Positions 24,680 through 33,059 of a DNA stretch of 64,000 nt are shown in pieces; the stretch's first letter is position 1; each line of letters opens with the position of its first letter. A program made the translations under genes and the position numbers. A model generated the notes under the pieces. It was not told where the DNA came from. It was given only the letters and a program-made list of their open reading frames with translations, and did no database searches. Source of the stretch: Mucilaginibacter pineti (GTDB taxonomy: Bacteria; Bacteroidota; Bacteroidia; Sphingobacteriales; Sphingobacteriaceae); contig NZ_FNAI01000017.1 of NCBI RefSeq assembly GCF_900101875.1, positions 62,001-126,000 of the forward strand. Reading direction: 5' to 3'.

Positions 24680-26176
24680 ATGAAAAAATATATATACCTT
24701 TTTATCCTTGCCGCGTTTGCTACTGCAGGCTGCAAAAAGGATTTTTTAAAACTGCAGCCTACCGATACACAAAACCAGGCCAACTTTTTTAAAACAGAAG
24801 GCCAGTTCAGGCAGGCAATTAATGGCGCTTATGCCCCGTTACAAAATTTATACAACGGTTACTTCTGGGCAATGGCCGAAATGCGTTCTGATAATACCTC
24901 ATATGAATACAATGATGGCGACCGCTCTACCTCTGTTACTTTCAGGGAGGAGATAGACGAGTTCAGAGAGCTGAATAATAATGAAACAGTGGGCGAGTTT
25001 TTTGGCATTTGCTATACCGATATAAGCAGGTGTAACTTAATCCTGCTGAATTTACCGGCGGCTAAATTAGCCCCCGCCGTTGCAGATACCATAGGCGGGC
25101 AGGCCAGTTTTTTAAGGGCATTCAATTATTTTAACCTGGTGCGCATGTATGGCGATGTTCCGCTGGTACTTACCGAAATAAAATCAATAAGTGATGCATT
25201 TGATGTAGCCAAAAAAACTACCGCTGCAAACATTTATACCCAGGTAATTGCCGATGCTACAGATGCCATAGCTAAGCTCCCTGTTTCATATAACTCGCCA
25301 AAAGACAAAGGCAGGGTTACTAAAGGTACCGCCGAAACCATGCTTGCAGAAGTTTACATGACCCAGCATAAGTTTGACCTTGCAATACCCTTGTTACGTG
25401 CTGTTATAGCTTCTGGCCAGTACGGATTAAATAATGACTATGCCGATAATTTCCGCATCACCACAAAAAACAGTAAGGAATCGATATTTGAGATCCAGTA
25501 CATGGAAGGGCCAAACGGACTGGGCAGCGACTTTGTAGATACCTTTATTCCCTGGGATTACTATGATAGCGACATAACAGGTCATGATATAGCCAACAGC
25601 CTGGTAAACGGCTGGAACATTCCTACCCAGGATCTTTTAAACGCATACGAAGACGGAGATACACGAAAGGACGCTTCTATAACCGATTTTACATCTGATG
25701 AGTATGGCATCGAACTGCCTTTTATTAAAAAATACCAAACCAAGAGTGCCGAACAAGGTATAACAGCACAGGATTTTCCGGTATACAGGTATGCCGATGT
25801 TTACCTGATGCTGGCCGAGTGTTTAAATGAGCAGGGTTTTACAGCAGGTGGCGATGCGTTTAAATACCTTAACCTGGTAAGGGAACGCGCCGGTTTAGGC
25901 GATAAAACAGCTAATAACGATGATGACGCCCTGAATGTACCCAACCAGGAAGCTTTTCGCGCGGCCATTGCCCATGAAAGGCAGGTTGAACTGGCCTTTG
26001 AAAACCACCGCTGGTTTGATCTGGTACGTACAGGTAAAGCAGTTGAAGTGATGACCGCCCACGCCGTTCGTGAAAGAGCTTATAAAACAGATTCATGGCC
26101 AATAGCTACATCGGCTTATAAAAATATCCGTTTAGTTTATCCATATCCATTAGCAGAGTCAAACCTCGAAAAATAA
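24680..26176 (+). CDS. SusD/RagB-family outer-membrane lipoprotein
   Basis: A 498-aa surface lipoprotein. The lipobox is ATAGC with acylated Cys at about 18, followed by KKDFLKLQPTD, a typical SusD opening. The TPR-like helical core includes FLRAFNYFNLVRMYGDVPLVL. The C-terminal RagB/SusD signature is ERQVELAFENHRWFDLVRTG. It captures glycan and lids the partner SusC encoded just upstream. The target glycan cannot be read from the sequence, but the enzymes downstream point to a polymer containing rhamnose, N-acetylhexosamine and mannose. Confidence 0.95.
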   Translation: MKKYIYLFILAAFATAGCKKDFLKLQPTDTQNQANFFKTEGQFRQAINGAYAPLQNLYNGYFWAMAEMRSDNTSYEYNDGDRSTSVTFREEIDEFRELNNNETVGEFFGICYTDISRCNLILLNLPAAKLAPAVADTIGGQASFLRAFNYFNLVRMYGDVPLVLTEIKSISDAFDVAKKTTAANIYTQVIADATDAIAKLPVSYNSPKDKGRVTKGTAETMLAEVYMTQHKFDLAIPLLRAVIASGQYGLNNDYADNFRITTKNSKESIFEIQYMEGPNGLGSDFVDTFIPWDYYDSDITGHDIANSLVNGWNIPTQDLLNAYEDGDTRKDASITDFTSDEYGIELPFIKKYQTKSAEQGITAQDFPVYRYADVYLMLAECLNEQGFTAGGDAFKYLNLVRERAGLGDKTANNDDDALNVPNQEAFRAAIAHERQVELAFENHRWFDLVRTGKAVEVMTAHAVRERAYKTDSWPIATSAYKNIRLVYPYPLAESNLEK

Positions 26177-26179
26177 CAT

Positions 26180-26219
26180 CGTATTTGTGGCCCTGTAAAA
26201 CTTTTATGGGGCCACAATA
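26180..26219 (+). other. Stable stem-loop between susD and the GH78 gene
   Basis: GTATT(T)GTGGCCC and GGGCCACAATAC pair with one bulge around an A/T-rich loop, four bases after the susD stop. There is no clean T-run. It may act as an mRNA-stabilizing or processing element that keeps susCD transcript levels above those of the downstream enzymes. Confidence 0.55.
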
Positions 26220-26325
26220 CGTTTATAATATAGTATTGCAATAGTGGTATCATTTTTAATTAAATGTTATAACAACAATATCGCATATTAAAACAAAATC
26301 GTTCTTAAAGCTATATATAAGTGTA

Positions 26326-29112
26326 ATGAATAGCACCCAGTTAACAAGCATGCTCAAAAAGGTGTGCTTGAGTATCGTCACCTTATCTTTTTTATATCAA
26401 CCCGGTTTTTCACAGGTGCAGCACGCGCCTGTTCCGTTCAGGGTTGATAACTTAACCTGCGAGTATAAGACCAACCCAATAGCTGTTGATGCCGGTAACC
26501 CCCGCATGAGCTGGAAGCTTATTAGCCTGGAGCGGGGCATTCAGCAAACCTCGTATGAGCTGCGTGTGGGCAACAACGCGGTGTCATTAACCAAGGGTAA
26601 AGATCTGATCTGGACGTCGGGCCGTGTGTTTTCTGATCAGTCGGTACACATTTATTATGGCGGGCCCATGCTGTCATCGCGCCAAAAAGTATACTGGCAG
26701 GTGCGTGTATGGAACAATAAAAACCAGGCATCGCCCTGGAGCATGGTTAACTTCTGGAAAATGGGTTTACTAAAACCTACCGACTGGACAGCCAAATGGA
26801 TCCAGGATAATTATACATCGGATACCACCGGCGGCCCAAGCCCCATGTTCCGCAAATCGTTTAAGTTAGATCGTAAGGTACGCGCGGCGCATTTATACAT
26901 CAGCGCTCACGGTGTTTTCGAAGCAAAACTGAACGGCAAAAGGGTAGGCAATGATTACTTTGCACCCGGCTGGACGAGCTATAACAAACGCATTCAATAC
27001 CAGGTTTATGATGTTACATCAAGCCTGCAAAAGGGCAACAATGCCGTTGGCGTAACCATTGGCGATGGCTGGTACCGTGGCTATACCTATAATCGTAAAA
27101 AAGATGTTTATGGTAAAAAGCTGGCGCTGCTGTTTCAGCTCGAAGTAGTGTATACCAACGGGCAAAAACAAATCATCACATCCGATAAAAGCTGGAAAGT
27201 GGCTTATGGTGCTATCCGTTCTTCCTCATTTTTTGATGGCGAGTTATATGATGCCCGTAAAGATAAACTCAACTGGACAAGCCCTTTATACAAAGATCAA
27301 AACTGGGATACCGTACGGGTTGATGAAACCATTAAGGATAATCTCATCGCTACATCGGGTCCAAGCGTTAAAAAGCACGAGAAATTTTTACCCCTTAAAG
27401 TATTTAACACCCCCGAGGGCGACCGCGTGGTTGATTTTGGGCAAAACCTGGTAGGCTGGGTACAGTTTAAACTAAAAGGCAAAGCCGGTGATACCATAAG
27501 GTTATTCCATGCCGAAGTGCTGGATCAGAAAGGGAATTTCTACACCAAAAACCTGCGCACCGCCAAACAGGAGATCACCTATGTTTTTAAAGGCGACAGT
27601 GCCGAAACTTACGAACCACATTTCACCTTCCAGGGGTTCAGGTATTTGAAAGTAGTGGGCTATAGTGGTCCGCTTGATTCAACTAACCTGGCGGCATACG
27701 CGTTATATTCAGATATGGCGCAAACGGGTAAATTCTCCACCTCAAACCCGCTCATTAACCAGTTGCAGCATAACATTCAATGGGGCCAGAAAGGTAATTT
27801 TATTGATGTACCAACTGATTGCCCGCAGCGCGATGAACGCATGGGCTGGACGGGCGACGCGCAGGCCTTTTGCCGCACCGCAACCTTTAATATGGATGTG
27901 GCAGGCTTTTTCACCAAGTGGCTAAAAGATCTTTCGGCCGATCAGCATAAGGATGGGGCGGTACCGTACGTAATACCCAATATGCTGGATAGCGCATCCT
28001 CGGCGGCATCGGGCTGGAGTGATGTATCAACCATTGTTCCCTGGAATATTTATTTGGCCTACGGCGATAAACAAGTGTTGCAGCAGCAGTACGAGAGCAT
28101 GAAAAAATGGGTGGGTTATATCCAGTTCCATAGTCGTAATTACCTTTGGGATACCGGTAACCACTTTGGCGACTGGCTATTTTACGCAGGCACCAATTAT
28201 GAAGACGGTGCGGCCCTTACCGATAAAAACCTCATAGCCCAGGCATTTTATGCACATTCTACTCAATTGCTTATCAATGCCGCCAAAGTATTGGGCAAAA
28301 ATGATGATGTAGCTACATACACCCAACTACTGGGCAATATAGTAAAGGCATTTCAAAGCGAATACGTTACGCCAAACGGCCGTATGATTTCGGGTACGCA
28401 AACATCCTACGTGCTTGCCCTTAATTTCGATCTGCTGCCTGAGAACCTGCGCGAATCTGCGGCTAAGCGGTTGGTAGGCAATATTGAAGATTACGACGAC
28501 CATATTACCACTGGCTTTTTGGGTACGCCCTACATTTGCCACGTATTGAGTCGCTTTGGCCATACCGATATGGCTTACGAGCTGCTCATGAAAGAATCAT
28601 ACCCATCATGGCTGTATCCGGTTAAAAACGGCGCCACTACCATTTGGGAACGCTGGGACGGCATAAAACCCGACGGTAGCTTTGAAGACCCCGAAATGAA
28701 CTCCTTTAACCACTACGCCTACGGTGCTATTGGCGATTGGATGTACCGCGTTATAGCAGGTATCAATACCGATGAGGCTTCTCCGGGTTTTCATAAGATC
28801 CTTATAGCGCCGCATCCGGGTGGCAAGCTTACCAGTACCCAGGCCGAGCTGGAAACCATGTATGGCAAAGTAAAATCGGCATGGAGCATTGATAACAATA
28901 TTTTCACCTTTGATGTAATTGTGCCGCCCAACACTACCGCTCAGGTTATACTACCGGCAGTAACCGACCAGATAACCGAAAACGGCCTCGACATAAACAC
29001 CGAAAAAGAAATTACCGGCATAAGAAAAGTTGGCAACGACGAATACCTTGAAATAGGCTCGGGCACCTATCATTTTGTTTACACGATGAAGATTCCGGCT
29101 AAGAAAAAATAG
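26326..29112 (+). CDS. Alpha-L-rhamnosidase, GH78
   Basis: A 928-aa periplasmic enzyme with a signal peptide ending near GFSQ. Domains in order: an N-terminal Fn3-like module (YWQVRVWNNKNQASPW), a Bac_rhamnosid_N sandwich (HGVFEAKLNGKRVGNDYFAP, then GDGWYRGYTY), a third sandwich (VDFGQNLVGWVQFKLKG), the six-hairpin catalytic barrel and a C-terminal sandwich. The acid motif DCPQRDERMGWTGDAQ (Glu about 504) and the second catalytic region TTIWERWDG (Glu about 775) are both intact. It removes terminal alpha-L-rhamnose. It is the first enzyme gene of the PUL and closely resembles the partial gene at 1-919. Confidence 0.93.
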   Translation: MNSTQLTSMLKKVCLSIVTLSFLYQPGFSQVQHAPVPFRVDNLTCEYKTNPIAVDAGNPRMSWKLISLERGIQQTSYELRVGNNAVSLTKGKDLIWTSGRVFSDQSVHIYYGGPMLSSRQKVYWQVRVWNNKNQASPWSMVNFWKMGLLKPTDWTAKWIQDNYTSDTTGGPSPMFRKSFKLDRKVRAAHLYISAHGVFEAKLNGKRVGNDYFAPGWTSYNKRIQYQVYDVTSSLQKGNNAVGVTIGDGWYRGYTYNRKKDVYGKKLALLFQLEVVYTNGQKQIITSDKSWKVAYGAIRSSSFFDGELYDARKDKLNWTSPLYKDQNWDTVRVDETIKDNLIATSGPSVKKHEKFLPLKVFNTPEGDRVVDFGQNLVGWVQFKLKGKAGDTIRLFHAEVLDQKGNFYTKNLRTAKQEITYVFKGDSAETYEPHFTFQGFRYLKVVGYSGPLDSTNLAAYALYSDMAQTGKFSTSNPLINQLQHNIQWGQKGNFIDVPTDCPQRDERMGWTGDAQAFCRTATFNMDVAGFFTKWLKDLSADQHKDGAVPYVIPNMLDSASSAASGWSDVSTIVPWNIYLAYGDKQVLQQQYESMKKWVGYIQFHSRNYLWDTGNHFGDWLFYAGTNYEDGAALTDKNLIAQAFYAHSTQLLINAAKVLGKNDDVATYTQLLGNIVKAFQSEYVTPNGRMISGTQTSYVLALNFDLLPENLRESAAKRLVGNIEDYDDHITTGFLGTPYICHVLSRFGHTDMAYELLMKESYPSWLYPVKNGATTIWERWDGIKPDGSFEDPEMNSFNHYAYGAIGDWMYRVIAGINTDEASPGFHKILIAPHPGGKLTSTQAELETMYGKVKSAWSIDNNIFTFDVIVPPNTTAQVILPAVTDQITENGLDINTEKEITGIRKVGNDEYLEIGSGTYHFVYTMKIPAKKK

Positions 29113-29164
29113 TTTATTTAGAATAGGTGCGGGCGTTGAGGCTAAAGAAAAACAAAAAAAGGGC

Positions 29165-29500
29165 TGTCATGCTGAGCCTGTCGAAGCATAGTGGGCAAAG
29201 GCCTCTACGCGCGACCCTTCGACAAGCTCAGGGTGACAGGCCTAAAGGGCTCAAAAAAATTGCTGTAATACCGTCATTGCGAGGTACGAAGCAATCTCTA
29301 CGGAAGAAGGTCAGGTCCAGACAAGGCCGGTCTGTATAGCTTTGGGATGGGTAGAAAGACTTACGAAGTTTTTAAAACTTCGTAAGTCTGGCATCTACGC
29401 TCTCGCAATGGAGTTAAAAAAGGGGCTGTCATGCTGAGCCTGTCGAAGCATAGTGGGCAAAGGCCTCTACGCGCGACCCTTCGACATGCCCAGGGTGACA
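29165..29500. repeat. Gene-free gap with two near-identical 74-nt palindromic repeats and a nested element
   Basis: Copies at 29165-29238 and 29427-29500 (TGTCATGCTGAGCCTGTCGA...GTGACA) differ at two positions. A third copy is at 39403-39476. Between the first two lies a CATTGCGAGGTACGAAGCAA / CTCGCAATGG pair (29273 / 29401), interrupted by the 33-nt palindrome listed separately. The short ORFs here are repeat read-through. Confidence 0.88.
29357..29389. repeat. Perfect 33-nt palindrome (16-bp arms)
   Basis: AGACTTACGAAGTTTT and its exact complement flank a single T. It sits inside another inverted repeat, in the gap between the rhamnosidase and acetyltransferase genes. It could act as a bidirectional stem-loop but lacks a clear T-run. 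Confidence 0.85.
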
Positions 29501-29585
29501 TGCCTAATGAGCTCAATAAAATGGCTTTAATATCTCACAATGGCGTGGTTTAGTAATACGAAATGTAAATAATAAGAAAAATACG

Positions 29586-30737
29586 ATGGCAAATACCGTA
29601 GTTGGCGATAAAGCCACAAGTACCAGTCGCCCGCGGCTGCTTTCGCTGGATTTTTTTCGTGGCTTTACGGTGGCGGCCATGATCCTGGTTAACGATCCCG
29701 GCGATTGGGGCCACATTTACTGGCCGCTGGAACACTCCAAATGGAACGGCTGCACCCCTACAGACCTGGTGTTCCCCTTCTTCCTGTTTATGGTGGGCGT
29801 ATCCATCGTATACGCCATGCAGGCAAAAAAAACCGGTGAAGCCGGGCATGGCAAGGTGATCCTATCCATTTTACGCCGTACGCTCATTATCTTTTTATTA
29901 GGCGTTTGTCTGCCGCTTATCGGCAATTTCGAATTTGCGCACCTGCGTATCCCCGGTGTTTTGCAGCGCATTGGTGTAGTGTTTGGCATTACCGCTATCC
30001 TGTATCTTAAAACAGGTGTCCGCACGCAAATTATTATTGCTGTTAGCTGTTTAATAGGCTATTATCTGCTCATGACGTTGGTGCCCGTGCCTGGTTTTGG
30101 TCAGCCTAATTTAGATCCCGAAACCAATTTAGGTGCCTGGGTAGATAGGCTGGTATTTACCTCCAATCACCTATGGGGCCAATCAAAAACCTGGGATCCC
30201 GAGGGTTTATTAGGCACTATTCCCGCCATCGGTACCTGCCTTTTAGGGGTATTCACCGGCACATGGCTCAAAAGCGACAAGCTTAAAACCGGCAGCCAGA
30301 TCTTAGGACTCACCGGTACGGGCGCACTGCTGGTTATAGGCGGCCTAATCTGGAATACGTTTTTCCCCATCAACAAAGCCTTGTGGACAAGCTCATTTGT
30401 GCTGTTAACCGCCGGGCTGGCCATCATTATCCTTTCCATTTCTTACTGGCTTATTGATGTAAAGGGATACAAAAAACTTATCCCGCCTTTCCTGGCCTTT
30501 GGGCGCAATGCCATAGCTGCCTACGTTTTGGCTGATGTTATTCCAAGCCTGTTATCTGTTATCCCGGTAAGCTATCATGGCCAAAAAAGCAATGTATGGT
30601 CGTGGATGTATTTTACCTTTTTTACTCCGTATTTGTCGCCCATAAATGCGTCGCTTGCTTCGGCAATACTTACAGTTATCATTATATTTATACCGGTATG
30701 GATCCTCTATATCAAAAAGATAACCGTTAAAATTTAA
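29586..30737 (+). CDS. HGSNAT-like transmembrane acetyltransferase (DUF5009 / acyltransferase family)
   Basis: A 383-aa membrane protein with about ten helices. The N-terminus carries the conserved LLSLDFFRGFTVAAMILVN segment and the loop EHSKWNGCTPTDLVFPFFLF. These correspond to the catalytic-His loop of heparan-alpha-glucosaminide N-acetyltransferase, the lysosomal enzyme that moves acetyl from cytosolic acetyl-CoA across the membrane to glucosamine ends. Placed between the GH78 and GH20 genes, it probably acetylates amino sugars in the periplasm so that exo-enzymes can act (inference). The gap to the GH20 gene is only 14 nt, so they are co-transcribed. Confidence 0.82.
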   Translation: MANTVVGDKATSTSRPRLLSLDFFRGFTVAAMILVNDPGDWGHIYWPLEHSKWNGCTPTDLVFPFFLFMVGVSIVYAMQAKKTGEAGHGKVILSILRRTLIIFLLGVCLPLIGNFEFAHLRIPGVLQRIGVVFGITAILYLKTGVRTQIIIAVSCLIGYYLLMTLVPVPGFGQPNLDPETNLGAWVDRLVFTSNHLWGQSKTWDPEGLLGTIPAIGTCLLGVFTGTWLKSDKLKTGSQILGLTGTGALLVIGGLIWNTFFPINKALWTSSFVLLTAGLAIIILSISYWLIDVKGYKKLIPPFLAFGRNAIAAYVLADVIPSLLSVIPVSYHGQKSNVWSWMYFTFFTPYLSPINASLASAILTVIIIFIPVWILYIKKITVKI

Positions 30738-30751
30738 ATCCCCCTTAATAA

Positions 30752-33049
30752 ATGAATAAGCTCATCAATCCCAAAATACTTTTTAAACGGCTGGCGTTTT
30801 CCTTAGTAGCTATTTGTTTGTCGCTTACACAAGTACAGGCGCAGTTTCACATTATTCCGCAGCCACTGCATTTATCGGCACAAAAGGGGTACTTTAGTTT
30901 AAGCAGCAAGAATATTATCGGGGTTGATAAGGAGAGCGAGGCAGTTGGGAATTACCTGCAAACCTATCTCGCCCAAAATTATAAGCTGCATTTAAAGGTA
31001 AAGGTTTATGCCAAAGTACCCGCAACAGCGGCTATAAAACTGGTTACCGGCAGCACTGCCGGTAAAGAGGGTGCTTACGCTTTAAAGGTTACGCCGGGTA
31101 AAATAGCCATAGCAGGTAACGGTGCAGGTGTCTTTTACGGTGTGCAATCATTAATACAATTATTGCACACCGTAAAACCTGCTGCAATACTGCAGGTAAT
31201 GGCGTGTGATATTGCCGATGAACCGCGCTTTCAATGGCGGGGTTTGAGCCTCGATGTATGCCGTCATTTTTTTACGGTTGAAGAAGTTAAAAAATACATC
31301 GACGTAATGGCGCATTACAAACTCAATGTATTTCACTGGCACCTTACCGACGATGAAGGCTGGCGCATTCAGATTGATAAATATCCGAAACTTACCGAGG
31401 TTGGCGCAAAGATCAGTTACTACGAAAAACTGGGCAAGTTTCGCAAGCTGGATAATTTGATTGATGGCGGTCGTGATGGTTTTTATACCAAGGACGATAT
31501 CCGCAGCGTGATAAAATATGCGCAGGACAGGTTTATCACCATCCTGCCCGAAATTGAAATGCCCGGCCATAGTGAAGCCGCTATATTCGCCTATCCCGAG
31601 CTGGGCTGCCAGGACTCTACCGGGGCCAAGCATCGCGTTCGGATGCTTGATCCAAGTGAGCATACCTTTACCTTTATGGAGGATGTGCTTACGGAAGTTA
31701 TCGCCTTGTTTCCCAATCAATATATCCACATTGGTGGCGATGAAGCCGAGATGATCGACTGGCTGAAAAGCCCTACGGCGGTTGCTCTGATGAAAAAGGA
31801 GGGTTTAACAAATGAAAAAGAGATCCAAAGCTATTTTATAAAACGCATCGAAAAATTCCTCATCTCCAAAAATAAAAAACTGGTAGGCTGGGACGAGATC
31901 CTGCAGGGGGGACTGGCCGAATCTGCCACGGTAATGAGCTGGCAGGGCGAAGCCGGTGGTATTGCCGCCGCCAAAATGCACCACCACGTAATCATGACCC
32001 CGCTGCCATACATGTACTTTGATGCCCCACAGGCCAATGAAGATCTGGAACCAATAGGCTGGAACCCGCCGGTTACCTGGCAAATGGTGTACAATTACGA
32101 GCCGCAATCAAAAGAGCTTACACCCGAGGAAGCCGCTTATATTTTAGGGGTGCAGGGCAACATCTGGGTAGAGAAGATCCCTAACCTGCCACACCTCGAA
32201 TACATGGTTTACCCCCGCGCCCTCGCCCTTGCCGAACTGGCCTGGAGTGCTAAGGAGGATAAAAATATAGATAGGTTTGAATACAAAATGAAACAGCAGT
32301 ACGGTCTGTTTAAACTCTGGAACCTGAACGCCCGCCTGCCCGATATTGTAGGGGTTGATAACCTGGTTACCAATAAAGATCAATATAACCTCACCCTGAA
32401 ATATCCTTTAGTAGGTGCCAAAGTGCGTTACACGCTTGATGGCAAAGCACCGGATAGTGCAAGCACTGCCGTTAACTTCCCGGTAAAAATTGCGCGGACG
32501 CTAAAGGATAGCCTTTTTCTAAAAACCTACACCACCTGGACGCTTAACAAACAGCACATCCGCCAGGTTGCGTATATAAAGCACATAACCGTTGATCCGG
32601 CCAAAGAAAGCGCTGCGAAGTTAACGCCGGGCCTTAGCTATAAGCTTATAAAAACAAAAGAAACCAATCCCGCTAAACTGGATACCGTGACGGTTGCAGT
32701 AACGGCCATAATAAATTCGGCGGTACCTATGGTGCAGCCCGTTACCGATGGTAATATCACCTGGGCAAAATTTAGTGGTTTTATTAAGATAGATACAGAA
32801 GGCGATTACGAGATAACCTCGGGATTTGAGATTAGTCCGGAATTGTTGCTGGATGGCGAGGTAATTATCTCACGGGGGAAAAACACTTATGTAGAACCGC
32901 AGAAGGCCTTGCTTCACCTTAAAAAGGGCATCTACACTTTAGCCGGCGAATATATTGCCGATGCCCTGAACACCAATCAAACGCTTATCCGCCTTAAAAC
33001 GGCCGGTGGCAAGGAGCTTAATGCCGAAAGTTACCTGTTTCATTTATAG
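30752..33049 (+). CDS. Beta-N-acetylhexosaminidase, GH20
   Basis: A 765-aa exported enzyme with a signal peptide ending VQAQF. The N-terminal GH20b domain (GVFYGVQSLIQLL) leads into the (beta/alpha)8 barrel: WRGLSLDVCRHFFTVEEVKK, FHWHLTDDEGWRI, EIEMPGHSEAA and the catalytic pair HIGGDE (D330, E331). A chitobiase C-terminal module follows (VRYTLDGKAPDSAST). The end resembles a PA14-like sandwich (GFIKIDTEGDYEITSGFE). It releases terminal GlcNAc or GalNAc. It sits between the acetyltransferase and the GH3 enzyme in one operon. Confidence 0.95.
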   Translation: MNKLINPKILFKRLAFSLVAICLSLTQVQAQFHIIPQPLHLSAQKGYFSLSSKNIIGVDKESEAVGNYLQTYLAQNYKLHLKVKVYAKVPATAAIKLVTGSTAGKEGAYALKVTPGKIAIAGNGAGVFYGVQSLIQLLHTVKPAAILQVMACDIADEPRFQWRGLSLDVCRHFFTVEEVKKYIDVMAHYKLNVFHWHLTDDEGWRIQIDKYPKLTEVGAKISYYEKLGKFRKLDNLIDGGRDGFYTKDDIRSVIKYAQDRFITILPEIEMPGHSEAAIFAYPELGCQDSTGAKHRVRMLDPSEHTFTFMEDVLTEVIALFPNQYIHIGGDEAEMIDWLKSPTAVALMKKEGLTNEKEIQSYFIKRIEKFLISKNKKLVGWDEILQGGLAESATVMSWQGEAGGIAAAKMHHHVIMTPLPYMYFDAPQANEDLEPIGWNPPVTWQMVYNYEPQSKELTPEEAAYILGVQGNIWVEKIPNLPHLEYMVYPRALALAELAWSAKEDKNIDRFEYKMKQQYGLFKLWNLNARLPDIVGVDNLVTNKDQYNLTLKYPLVGAKVRYTLDGKAPDSASTAVNFPVKIARTLKDSLFLKTYTTWTLNKQHIRQVAYIKHITVDPAKESAAKLTPGLSYKLIKTKETNPAKLDTVTVAVTAIINSAVPMVQPVTDGNITWAKFSGFIKIDTEGDYEITSGFEISPELLLDGEVIISRGKNTYVEPQKALLHLKKGIYTLAGEYIADALNTNQTLIRLKTAGGKELNAESYLFHL

Positions 33050-33059
33050 CTAACCAACA

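Noticed and set aside
29127..29339. 70-aa ORF after the rhamnosidase gene
   Set aside because: It consists of translated repeats (the SKHSGQRPLRATLRQAQGD-type reading), which appear in many genomes wherever this repeat lies.
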